A stretch of 26,043 nucleotides of DNA, from the NCBI GenBank assembly GCA_002347985.1, contig DDYM01000061.1, positions 1-26,043 on the forward strand, read 5' to 3'. Positions 1 through 7,618 of the stretch are shown piece after piece. The translations under genes and the position numbers were made by a program. Each line of letters starts with the position of its first letter. The first letter of the stretch is position 1. The stretch comes from Bacteroidetes bacterium UBA2234 (GTDB lineage Bacteria; Bacteroidota; Bacteroidia; NS11-12g; UBA955). Under the pieces are notes generated by a model. It was not told the origin of the DNA and did not search any database. It saw nothing but the letters and a program-made list of their open reading frames with translations.

Positions 1-184
1 AAGATCCATAGATGCTATGCTCTTCGGCCACGTACATGAGTTGGCTGGTTGTATTGGTGTATTTAACGTAACGACACATTTCGTTTCCTTGTGCATCACG
101 AAGATAGTAATAAGTGGAGATGACAGCGCCACTGCCTTTTAGCGTTACTTTCTTCCACAGGCGGTTTCCGGAGGCTAGCTCATT
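1..184 (-). pseudogene. 5'-truncated RHS/YD-repeat protein fragment (runs off the left edge)
   Basis: Read on the minus strand from 184 down to 1, this frame is open for 61 codons and continues past the window edge. It contains YYYLRDAQGNEMCRYV and, at the end, EEHSIYGS. This is the layout of the RHS repeat-associated core of Bacteroidota proteins, where YYLRDAQGN is followed about 25 residues later by a (E)H-x-IYGS(SRLG) element. An in-frame TAG lies directly upstream at 185-187, followed by the hppA terminator. There is no ATG, GTG or TTG before the internal Met codon at 77-79, so the piece has no natural start. I read it as the broken 5' edge of a larger RHS gene, or a displaced RHS core or tip. 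An intact gene starting at the internal Met is possible but unlikely, because it would cut the motif. The family call rests on remembered motifs. Confidence 0.65.
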
Positions 185-190
185 CTACTT

Positions 191-226
191 AAAATGTCAA
201 AGGCCACCCGTTGGGTGGCCTTTGAC
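191..226 (-). terminator. Rho-independent terminator downstream of hppA
   Basis: A perfect 14-bp stem (196-209 paired with 213-226) closes on a 3-nt loop. The core is GTCAAAGGCCACCC and its complement. On the minus strand the stem is followed by ATTTTAAG, a short U-tract, which suits termination of hppA, whose stop codon is about 50 bases upstream. The other side (GTTATTT) is weaker for the plus strand. Confidence 0.85.
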
Positions 227-278
227 GTTATTTCAAACCGACGCTAGGAGAGTGCCTCCCAACATCAATCAATGTTAT

Positions 279-2753
279 TTAATGTTTGTCCTTGCAGCAA
301 GCCTTCTTTTCAGGGGCTTCAACTTTCTTGTTCTTGCAGCAGGCATCGCCCTTGCTACAAGTTTTGTCGTTGTCTTCCTTGCAAACAGGCTCGTTAGAGC
401 AACCTTCGTGTCCTTTGCCAATGAACTTGCCATCCGCATCGTACATGCCCATACAAGCTGCCTTCTCGGTAGAATCGCAACCCATAGAATCGCACATCGC
501 AGCACACTGTTCTTTGGTCATGGTAGCACATTTGCTCATATCGCATTTGCCCATCATTTCCTTTTCGCAATGTTGCATTTCAACACAAGCAGCGCCTTGA
601 CCGTGGTTAGGACGTTCGCCGAAAGTTTTACCTGCAATGAAAGGAGCGATAACCAATGAAACGATCGACATCAACTTGATCAAGATGTTCATAGATGGAC
701 CAGAAGTGTCTTTGAAAGGATCACCCACTGTATCACCTGTTACAGATGCTTTATGTGGCTCAGATTTCTTGTAGAACATCTCGCCGTTGATCATTACACC
801 TTTTTCGAAAGACTTCTTGGCATTGTCCCATGCACCACCAGCATTTGATTGGAAGATACCCATCAATACACCAGAAACCGTTACACCGGCCAACATACCG
901 CCCAATACTTCAGGACCGAACAAGAAACCAACGATTACTGGAGAAACCAATGCAATCGCACCAGGAGCCAACATCTCACGGATAGAGGCCTTGGTAGAAA
1001 TTGCTACGCACTTCTCGTATTCAGGTTGTGCTTTGTATTCCATGATACCTGGAATTTCGCGGAACTGTCTGCGAACTTCGTTTACCATGTCCATCGCAGC
1101 TCTTCCCACGGCAGCAATGGCCAAAGAAGAGAAGATGAATGGAATCATACCACCCACAAACAAACCAGCCAATACTGGCGCTTTATAAATATCAATCGCA
1201 GTGATACCAGAGATACCCACGAATGCAGCAAACAAAGCCAAAGAAGTCAAGGCAGCAGAAGCAATCGCAAAACCTTTACCTGTAGCCGCAGTGGTGTTAC
1301 CAACCGCATCCAAATTGTCTGTACGTCCGCGAACTTCTTCGGGCAACTGACTCATTTCAGCGATACCACCGGCGTTGTCGGCAATCGGACCGAAAGCGTC
1401 AATGGCCAACTGCATTGCAGTCGTTGCCATCATACCCGCCGCAGCGATAGATACACCATACAAACCAGCGAAATAGTAAGAACCCATGATACCACCTGCC
1501 AAAACCAAAATAGGCAATACGGTAGATTCCATACCCACACTCAAACCACCAATGATGTTGGTAGCGTGGCCAGTGCCTGATTGACGGATGATCGACATTA
1601 CAGGACGTTTGCCCATGGCGGTATAGTATTCAGTGATGATACTCATCAAAGTACCCACAGCCAAACCAACGAGGATGGCAGCAAAAACACCATCACGGGT
1701 GAAGTCTTCACCGCGAACGGCATCAAACCAAGACATTTTTTCTGGCAACAAGTTTTGTACTACAAAATATGAAGCGATACCAGTTAAGGCGATAGAAGAC
1801 CAGTTACCCAAGTTCAACGCTTTCTGCACGCTATCGGTTTCGTTTTTCACTTTTACGAACCAAGTTCCAACGATAGAGAAAATCAATCCCAAACCAGCGA
1901 TTACCATTGGCAATAGGATGGGAGACAAACCATTGTAGTTGTCTTGTGCATTGATTTCTTGACCCAATACCATAGTAGCCAAGATGGTCGCCACATAAGA
2001 ACCGAACAAATCGGCACCCATACCGGCAACGTCACCCACGTTATCACCTACGTTATCGGCGATGGTAGCAGGGTTACGAACATCATCTTCGGGAATACCG
2101 GCTTCAACTTTTCCTACCAAGTCAGCCCCAACGTCGGCCGCTTTTGTATAAATACCGCCGCCCACACGAGCAAACAAAGCGATACTTTCAGCTCCCAATG
2201 AGAAACCAGCCAATACTTCGATGGCAGTCTTCATCTCGTCGCTGTTTACCGAAGTAACATGGAACATCTGCAAGAACACGATGAACAATGATCCCAAACC
2301 GATCACTGCCAAACCTGCAACGCCCAATCCCATAACAGTACCACCGTTGAAAGATACTTTCAATGCTTTTGACAAACTGGTACGAGCTGCTTGGGTGGTA
2401 CGAACGTTGGCTTTGGTAGCGATGTTCATACCGATATAACCGGCCAAGGCCGACAATACAGCACCGATTACAAAGGAGATAGCAATTACCCAGCTAGAGT
2501 GAATTGGATGCTCTTCACTGCCTTTGAAAGTACCTGACCATGCCAACAAAATGCCAGCAATTACAACGAAGTAACTTAGAACTTTCCATTCGGCTTTCAA
2601 GAATGCCATTGCGCCTTTGGCAATGTAGCCTGCCAATCGCTGCATGTTCTCATCGCCCGCATCTTGCTTGCTAACCCATGCACTTTTGATGGCCATCACG
2701 ATCAGACCAACAACGCCCAACAAAGGGACTAGGTAAAGAATACTATTTGTCAT
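279..2753 (-). CDS. hppA: Membrane-bound K+-dependent-type proton pyrophosphatase with Cys-rich C-terminal extension
   Basis: This integral membrane pump (824 residues) hydrolyses PPi to move H+ out of the cytoplasm. The active-site block is complete: [18 protein letters not shown] (198-215), then IPEDDVRNP and DNVGDNVGD (233-241). The [10 protein letters not shown] segment (485-494) has Ala489 and Gly492 where K+-independent enzymes have Lys and Thr, so I predict K+ dependence. The Glu that Na+-pumps carry after GSYV is Ala255 here, while a Glu sits at 189 in the preceding helix (LGAESIALF). As I recall, that relocation marks the Flavobacterium-type H+ pumps, so H+ rather than Na+ transport is inferred. 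The family core ends near residue 711. Residues 712-824 add a hydrophilic tail with 15 Cys, many Lys, and CC pairs near the end. Members of this family have both termini on the periplasmic side, so the tail should lie there. The ATG start gives a correct N-terminal membrane helix. Confidence 0.96.
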   Translation of the reverse strand: MTNSILYLVPLLGVVGLIVMAIKSAWVSKQDAGDENMQRLAGYIAKGAMAFLKAEWKVLSYFVVIAGILLAWSGTFKGSEEHPIHSSWVIAISFVIGAVLSALAGYIGMNIATKANVRTTQAARTSLSKALKVSFNGGTVMGLGVAGLAVIGLGSLFIVFLQMFHVTSVNSDEMKTAIEVLAGFSLGAESIALFARVGGGIYTKAADVGADLVGKVEAGIPEDDVRNPATIADNVGDNVGDVAGMGADLFGSYVATILATMVLGQEINAQDNYNGLSPILLPMVIAGLGLIFSIVGTWFVKVKNETDSVQKALNLGNWSSIALTGIASYFVVQNLLPEKMSWFDAVRGEDFTRDGVFAAILVGLAVGTLMSIITEYYTAMGKRPVMSIIRQSGTGHATNIIGGLSVGMESTVLPILVLAGGIMGSYYFAGLYGVSIAAAGMMATTAMQLAIDAFGPIADNAGGIAEMSQLPEEVRGRTDNLDAVGNTTAATGKGFAIASAALTSLALFAAFVGISGITAIDIYKAPVLAGLFVGGMIPFIFSSLAIAAVGRAAMDMVNEVRRQFREIPGIMEYKAQPEYEKCVAISTKASIREMLAPGAIALVSPVIVGFLFGPEVLGGMLAGVTVSGVLMGIFQSNAGGAWDNAKKSFEKGVMINGEMFYKKSEPHKASVTGDTVGDPFKDTSGPSMNILIKLMSIVSLVIAPFIAGKTFGERPNHGQGAACVEMQHCEKEMMGKCDMSKCATMTKEQCAAMCDSMGCDSTEKAACMGMYDADGKFIGKGHEGCSNEPVCKEDNDKTCSKGDACCKNKKVEAPEKKACCKDKH

Positions 2754-2784
2754 GTTATTTTGTATGTATTAATAGTTTGAACCG

Positions 2785-2816
2785 CGAAAATAGGCAATAA
2801 ATCATTTAATAACCAA
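2785..2816 (-). promoter_or_regulatory. Candidate hppA promoter (TTG-N21-TATTTTCG)
   Basis: Upstream of hppA on the minus strand, TTG (2816-2814) and TATTTTCG (2792-2785) are separated by 21 bases. They resemble the Bacteroidota TTG / TAnnTTTG elements with one mismatch (C for T). The -7 element lies 31 bases from the ATG. The same octamer precedes the divergent OmpA gene at 4981. Confidence 0.45.
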
Positions 2817-2861
2817 TTGTGCTTGGTGTTGACAATGAATTAATTGGTGGACAACAGAAAA

Positions 2862-4901
2862 TTAATTGTGTGTCAAATTCACCTTTTCGGTAAAAAATTT
2901 ATCGCCCTGATTCACTTGAATCAACAACAATTGGTCGGATAGATCGGCTACATTAACGTGAATTTCACCCGATTCAGAGGTTGATCCGCTCACGCTTTTC
3001 AATACTTGTCCTGAAATATTCACAATGCGTAAATCACAACGGTTTGATCCTTTTAAACCCGAAATTACAATTTCTCCATGGGTTGGATTTGGGTAGGCAA
3101 GGATGGTAGTTTGATTGATGGAATTCACATCGGTTGTGATGGTCTGACCTACAACGCCCATACTTAGATTGCGGTAACTGCCTGCACCGGTTGTTTCCCA
3201 GCGGAAAGCTCGAACTGCATACGTGTATTTGCCTTGGTTGTTGCCCAAGGGTGTTGATTTGCAATAGTCAAAATAAAATGTATCCGTTGTGGTATTGGCT
3301 GAAGATGGACAATAAGAGCTAATTTCTCTCCATTCTTGCTTTGACTCATCGATGCGATACACAGCATATCCGTCAACCTTTTCTTTCGACGCATTCCATT
3401 TGAGCAATGTAGTTCCTTGATTTTCTGCGATGGACAAATTGCTGGGCGGAGCCACTTGTAACATGGTAAGCGTGGGGTCGCCCATTAAAGCGATGAAAAC
3501 GCCATTCCAGGCGCCGTTAAAATTCCCATTGAAATAATCATTGGCGTTGTTCTGCGTGATTTTAGCACCATAACCTATGTTTACGCCCATTGCCATGTGA
3601 TGCAAATACCATTTGGGAATACCTCCCCAGCAGCAGGCCAAAGAACCCGATGCCAACGATGCACGCAACAAATTGTTCTTGCTATCCCAGTCGCCAAAAA
3701 AGCTACCCGCCATCATGGTGAAAGCATTGTTGAATTTTCCTTTGTTCGCCACAAAATCGGAGGTAGTTCCAATGCCATTACAACTGTTGTAACTGCCTGC
3801 GCCACATCCATAACTCCACAAATAAGAACCCGCATTTTGCTCTGTGAAATAATCCACCGCATCAGAAAAACTATCCAAGCCAACAAAACAAGGAATGTTT
3901 TGATATCCGGTGGAAGCCAGATTGAGACCCGTGAAGTTATTGTCGATTAGACCGCGGCGTCGGAACGACAAATTTCCCATTCTAAAATTGTGAACCCGAT
4001 TGAGGTATTCTTTCACCAATAGTGTGTCGTTTTTGGAAAATTGATCCATTCCAAACATATCGATGCGTCCAACTTCTAATTCAACGGGATTGTCTACGGT
4101 AGACTGGTCAAATTTGCCATCGTTTGGAATGTTGTAATTCCTGGGATCACCTGCGGTTGTGCAATTTACAGTTTGATCGCTCCAAAAACCTTCCAATTCG
4201 CCATAATACAAATCGGCAGGCCAAGCACCGGTGTGGTTTCCCGAGCCTTCCACGTGACCATCTGGCGGCGGACGATCGCCGTTGCTAGAGAAATAGCCAG
4301 AATAGGGAACAGGGACGTGACCCACAATATAAATGGCTTTTGGGCGAATGACTGCTTTGTCCACAAAGGCCTTGATTTTCGTTTTTACTGCTTCGGCTTT
4401 TTCTTTTCGTCCAGCAAAAATGATGGTTGGAAAATAGCCTGATGAATATAAATCGGTGTAAAGCGTATTGATTTCCTTGGAAAGCGCCTTCAAATACGAA
4501 CTATCTATTAAAAGTATGATTCCCCCTTTGTCCGCTTTGGGGATGAATTTATTTCCAGCGTATATGTATCCAAATGCTTCGGTAGTTGTCCCATTGACTT
4601 TGGTTACCAAATATTCTCTGTCGGTTCCGGCAGTTGCCGTGGCATCGGTCCAAGTATTGACAGTACCGGCGAGAGTGGCATCAACGGCCGACCAAACATT
4701 GTTGTTGTGGACGAAGTTTCGGTGATACACTTTAAAGTTACCGGCATAGGTTTCTTTGGGCCATTTCAGGGTGATTGTACCGTCGGAATTTGCAATGGCA
4801 GAGAGCTGAACGACTTGGGTTTTTGCTACTTGAGCGGATGCAATGCTGGGGAATGAAAACAATGCAAATATCAAAAAGAGAAGGGTAGTAGTGTGCTTCA
4901 T
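2862..4901 (-). CDS. Secreted protein with gingipain-like (C25) fold, FN3 domain and type A T9SS sorting domain
   Basis: This 679-residue protein is exported by Sec and then, by inference, through the type IX system. Residues 1-23 form a signal peptide (LLFLIFALFSF, ending ASAQ). Residues 30-115 look like a fibronectin-type or Ig-like sandwich. Residues 125-480 resemble peptidase family C25: AIYIVGHVPVPYSG (189-202), ADLYYGELEG, ELEVGRI and the closing ALMGDPTL (471-478). The expected catalytic GHG is replaced by YGCGAG (364-369), and the later Cys segment reads MMAGSFFGDW (396-405), so the peptidase is probably inactive. A second FN3 domain spans about 485-585. The C-terminal domain starts at AYPNPTHGE (602-610), the type A hallmark. 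An upstream in-frame Met at 4979 would add 26 residues before the signal peptide, so I chose the ATG at 4901. Its biological role is unknown. Confidence 0.85.
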   Translation of the reverse strand: MKHTTTLLFLIFALFSFPSIASAQVAKTQVVQLSAIANSDGTITLKWPKETYAGNFKVYHRNFVHNNNVWSAVDATLAGTVNTWTDATATAGTDREYLVTKVNGTTTEAFGYIYAGNKFIPKADKGGIILLIDSSYLKALSKEINTLYTDLYSSGYFPTIIFAGRKEKAEAVKTKIKAFVDKAVIRPKAIYIVGHVPVPYSGYFSSNGDRPPPDGHVEGSGNHTGAWPADLYYGELEGFWSDQTVNCTTAGDPRNYNIPNDGKFDQSTVDNPVELEVGRIDMFGMDQFSKNDTLLVKEYLNRVHNFRMGNLSFRRRGLIDNNFTGLNLASTGYQNIPCFVGLDSFSDAVDYFTEQNAGSYLWSYGCGAGSYNSCNGIGTTSDFVANKGKFNNAFTMMAGSFFGDWDSKNNLLRASLASGSLACCWGGIPKWYLHHMAMGVNIGYGAKITQNNANDYFNGNFNGAWNGVFIALMGDPTLTMLQVAPPSNLSIAENQGTTLLKWNASKEKVDGYAVYRIDESKQEWREISSYCPSSANTTTDTFYFDYCKSTPLGNNQGKYTYAVRAFRWETTGAGSYRNLSMGVVGQTITTDVNSINQTTILAYPNPTHGEIVISGLKGSNRCDLRIVNISGQVLKSVSGSTSESGEIHVNVADLSDQLLLIQVNQGDKFFTEKVNLTHN

Positions 4902-4907
4902 CAATTT

Positions 4908-4915
4908 CAAATATA
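4908..4915 (-). promoter_or_regulatory. TATATTTG -7 element very close to the start of the C25-like gene
   Basis: An exact TAnnTTTG match on the minus strand ends 6 bases before the chosen ATG at 4901. No TTG stands at a normal distance upstream; the nearest leaves a 12-base spacer. If used, the mRNA would start at or within a few bases of the ATG. Confidence 0.4.
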
Positions 4916-4980
4916 GGAATTGACAATCAAATCGTTGCTTAATTGTGGATTCTGTGTGTATGAACATCAACGAAATCACT

Positions 4981-4988
4981 TATTTTCG
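4981..4988 (+). promoter_or_regulatory. TATTTTCG candidate -7 element for the OmpA-nuo transcript
   Basis: TATTTTCG is a one-mismatch version of TAnnTTTG and lies 14 bases before the ATG at 5003, in the divergent region between the C25-like gene and the OmpA gene. No TTG is found at a typical distance upstream. It is the same octamer as the candidate hppA -7 element. Confidence 0.35.
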
Positions 4989-5002
4989 CATCCAAAATCG
5001 CA

Positions 5003-6205
5003 ATGAAGCATTTAAGGTTATTATCGTTATTCGTTTTAGGACTTATGTCGGTCCAATCGTTCGCTCAAGGTTCAAAGCCCAAAAAGCCCGCTGCCAATGA
5101 GCAGAAAGAAATTTCACCCGCAGTTCAGATCTATTTTGAAACCAATAAGTCGGTAATCAAGCCTGCTGAAATTGCAAAGTTGAAGCGCTTGCTCGATACG
5201 TTAGACACAAAAGATGAGTTCCGTTTGATTTTGACCGGTCATACCGATTCTACAGGAAATGACGAATTGAATTTGAAGTTGTCTCAAGCCCGCGTGGATG
5301 GGGTGTATCAATATTTGGTTGATAACGACATTGAAGGCGACTGGATGATGCGTCAGTATTTTGGTCGTGCTAAGCCCCGTGAAAAAGAAGAAACTTCTGA
5401 AGAGAAGAAGGCCAAAAACAGAAGGGTTGAAATTACCATTTTGGAGAAGCCAAAACCCATAGAGAAGCCAAAACCAAAACCGGTTTATAAAGATACTTGT
5501 ACCCGTGATACCACTGTGTATATCAGCGGATTGGGTGTGACAATGAAGGCTTGTGACCTTGCTAAGTTGTGTCCGAGAGGAACATCGAACTGTATTAAAA
5601 TTAAGAAGATGACGTCCATCGAGGAGTTGATTGGCAGCGGGATTCCTTTGAACACTGCCAAAGGCGAGGGTTTGAATTGGGGCGGTGCTTATGAAATTCG
5701 CATGCCTGGTGATTCTTGCGCAACTGTTCCTGTTACGATGACTGTATCATTGGATGCGGCTGTATATAAGAAGGCCAAATTGCAAGTGTATACTAGAGAT
5801 GGTGAAACCGGTGTGAAACCAGACAAAACCAAGAAATTGGGTGTAGCAAAAGGCAAAGAGCAGAACAAATATTCATTCCCTCTTTCATGCAATGGTTCTT
5901 ATTTTATTTGTGGAGGTGTGGGCAAGTCGAAAACTGCAATCATTCAAGACAAAACGGGCAGAGCTGATGAGATGTATGTGATTTCTCAAAGTACCATGGC
6001 AATCATTCCTTGCAAAAAAATCGGCAAAGGCAAATGGGAAGTATCGTACAGTAAAATCGAAGATCCAACATTAACAATTAAATTGTCTGATGGCGAAACT
6101 GTAGTTTCCGACATCAATATGAACAGTGTTCGTAAAATGAAAAAGCCAGGTATTCTTCGCAAGAAATACAAGGTTAAAATGAAACACCTCAACAGCGCTA
6201 GTTAA
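5003..6205 (+). CDS. OmpA-domain outer-membrane/periplasmic protein with an unrecognised C-terminal half
   Basis: This 400-residue protein has a clear signal peptide (LLSLFVLGLMSVQSFAQG, residues 6-23). An OmpA-type peptidoglycan-binding domain follows at about 42-147, with IYFETNKSVIKP, LILTGHTDSTGN (75-86), LSQARVDGV and the closing NRRVEITI (139-146). A Pro-Lys linker (KPKPIEKPKPKP) joins it to about 240 residues with scattered Cys that I do not recognise. The domain order is unusual, because most OmpA domains are C-terminal. The likely role is anchoring to peptidoglycan at the outer membrane, with the C-terminal half as the functional or interaction part. Its stop is 5 bases before nuoI on the same strand, so it is probably the first gene of the nuoI-N transcript. 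A functional link to complex I is not evident. Confidence 0.85.
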   Translation: MKHLRLLSLFVLGLMSVQSFAQGSKPKKPAANEQKEISPAVQIYFETNKSVIKPAEIAKLKRLLDTLDTKDEFRLILTGHTDSTGNDELNLKLSQARVDGVYQYLVDNDIEGDWMMRQYFGRAKPREKEETSEEKKAKNRRVEITILEKPKPIEKPKPKPVYKDTCTRDTTVYISGLGVTMKACDLAKLCPRGTSNCIKIKKMTSIEELIGSGIPLNTAKGEGLNWGGAYEIRMPGDSCATVPVTMTVSLDAAVYKKAKLQVYTRDGETGVKPDKTKKLGVAKGKEQNKYSFPLSCNGSYFICGGVGKSKTAIIQDKTGRADEMYVISQSTMAIIPCKKIGKGKWEVSYSKIEDPTLTIKLSDGETVVSDINMNSVRKMKKPGILRKKYKVKMKHLNSAS

Positions 6206-6210
6206 TTCCT

Positions 6211-6738
6211 ATGCAGCAACTTACCAATCGTTCACGGGCGGTCATGGATAAAAAAATGACCTTTTCTGAGAGGATTTATTTACCTGCTATTTTGGGCGGT
6301 ATGTGGATCACTCTCAAGCACTTCTTTCGCAAACCGGCCACGTCTCAGTATCCTGAGCAGGTTCGCTCTCGTTCCGAGGTTTACCGAGGTCAGCACGTGT
6401 TAAAGCGCGATGAGCAAGGCAAAGAACGTTGTACCGCTTGTGGTTTATGTGCTGTTGCCTGTCCTGCCGAAGCCATCACCATGGTAGCGGCGGAAAGAGA
6501 AAAGGGTGAAGAGCATCTGTATCGTGAAGAAAAGTATGCAGCAACCTATGAAATCAATATGTTGCGTTGTATTTTCTGCGGATTGTGCGAAGAAGCATGT
6601 CCCAAACAAGCAATTTTCCTAACAGATCGTATTGTAGATGCAGAATTTGGAAGGGAAGATTTTATTTATGGCAAAGACAAGTTGGTTGAACCTGTGGATG
6701 CTCGCATTGATATCACCAAACGCCAAGTCTGGTCTTAA
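6211..6738 (+). CDS. nuoI: NADH-quinone oxidoreductase subunit I (two [4Fe-4S] clusters)
   Basis: NuoI passes electrons from the peripheral arm of complex I towards the terminal cluster next to quinone. The 175 residues contain two classic motifs, ERCTACGLCAVACP (about 70-83) and LRCIFCGLCEEACP (about 117-130), each giving three Cys of one cluster and the fourth of the other. The N-terminus (MQQLTNRSRAV, then ERIYLPAILGG and ITLKHFFRKP) matches what I recall of Bacteroidota NuoI, so the first ATG is preferred over the Met 11 codons later. The gene lies 5 bases after the OmpA gene and 10 bases before nuoJ. nuoH, its usual upstream neighbour, is absent. Confidence 0.97.
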   Translation: MQQLTNRSRAVMDKKMTFSERIYLPAILGGMWITLKHFFRKPATSQYPEQVRSRSEVYRGQHVLKRDEQGKERCTACGLCAVACPAEAITMVAAEREKGEEHLYREEKYAATYEINMLRCIFCGLCEEACPKQAIFLTDRIVDAEFGREDFIYGKDKLVEPVDARIDITKRQVWS

Positions 6739-6748
6739 TTTTAAAACT

Positions 6749-7291
6749 ATGTTTCAGAACTTACCAATTCCTTTTTTGATATTGTCGTTCCTAACGATTT
6801 TATCAGCATTATATGTGGTGACAAGTAAAAATCCAGTACACAGTGTATTGGCATTGATTTTTACATTTTTTACAATTTCAGCGCATTATGTATTGTTAAA
6901 CGCACAGTTTTTGGCTGTTGTGAATTTGATTGTATACGCTGGAGCCATCATGGTACTTTTCTTATTCGTTTTGATGCTATTAAATTTGAGCAAAGAGACG
7001 GAGCCTGTGAAGTCGAATTGGTGGGGTATTGCCGCAGCCATCTCAGCGGGTTCGTTGCTGTTGATCATAACGGCCGCATTCCAAGTAACGGGCGAGGCGG
7101 TTGCAAAAAATCCAGTGGAAGGCATTGGATTGGTAAAAGCCCTGGGCAAGGTTTTGTTTACACGTTTTGTAGTGCCATTCGAATTGACAGGCATTTTGTT
7201 TTTGGCGGCCATGGTGGGAGCGGTGCTTTTGGGCAAGCGCGAAAAGAACAATGCCGTTTTATTACCTAAAGAAGAAGGAGGCAATTCATGA
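6749..7291 (+). CDS. nuoJ: NADH-quinone oxidoreductase subunit J
   Basis: This is a membrane-arm subunit of complex I (180 residues) near the quinone and proton-channel junction. It has five hydrophobic helices. The conserved segment [17 protein letters not shown] lies in helices 1-2, and [20 protein letters not shown] covers the helix whose flexible turn takes part in coupling. The open frame runs back to 6638 inside nuoI, but the family N-terminus ([14 protein letters not shown]) fits the ATG at 6749, 10 bases after the nuoI stop. The stop overlaps the nuoK start as ATGA, indicating translational coupling. Confidence 0.96.
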   Translation: MFQNLPIPFLILSFLTILSALYVVTSKNPVHSVLALIFTFFTISAHYVLLNAQFLAVVNLIVYAGAIMVLFLFVLMLLNLSKETEPVKSNWWGIAAAISAGSLLLIITAAFQVTGEAVAKNPVEGIGLVKALGKVLFTRFVVPFELTGILFLAAMVGAVLLGKREKNNAVLLPKEEGGNS

Positions 7292-7614
7292 GTTTGTTGA
7301 GTATATTTAATCAGGTTGAAATCAGCCACTACATCTACCTAAGCACCGTTTTGTTTAGCATCGGTTTGTTTGGGGTGTTGTTTCGCAGAAATGCGATCAT
7401 TTTGTTGATGTGTATCGAGTTGATGCTGAATGCGGTGAACTTGTTGTTTACTGCGTTTTCAACCTATATGGGTGATGCGGACGGACAGATTTTCGTGTTT
7501 TTTATTATGGTTGTAGCGGCAGCGGAAGCAGCGGTAGGCTTGGCCATTTTGGTTTTGGTGTATCGAAATACGCGCAAAACAGATGTGAGTTTCTTGGACC
7601 AATTAAAAGGATAG
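7288..7614 (+). CDS. nuoK: NADH-quinone oxidoreductase subunit K
   Basis: A small three-helix membrane subunit of complex I (108 residues), homologous to MrpC. It shows [19 protein letters not shown] in helix 1, then [16 protein letters not shown] with the conserved membrane Glu of the proton path, then [19 protein letters not shown] with the second conserved Glu. The start overlaps the nuoJ stop by 4 bases (ATGA), and nuoL follows after 4 bases. Confidence 0.97.
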   Translation: MSLLSIFNQVEISHYIYLSTVLFSIGLFGVLFRRNAIILLMCIELMLNAVNLLFTAFSTYMGDADGQIFVFFIMVVAAAEAAVGLAILVLVYRNTRKTDVSFLDQLKG

Positions 7615-7618
7615 AGGT

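Noticed and set aside
114..659. 181-codon plus-strand open frame covering the left end
   Set aside because: It runs through the terminator hairpin and is antisense both to the RHS fragment and to the hppA tail. No start context or motif supports it.
849..1580. 243-codon plus-strand open frame opposite hppA
   Set aside because: It is antisense to a perfectly conserved pyrophosphatase, has a low-complexity His/Thr/Arg/Ser composition and no recognisable motif. It comes from the codon pattern of the real gene.
2838..2868. Repeated AATTAATTG (2838-2846 and 2860-2868) after the C25-like gene, considered as a terminator
   Set aside because: AATTAATT is its own complement, so the repeat is trivially palindromic. 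It is all A/T, has no U-tract and overlaps the stop codon; support is too weak.
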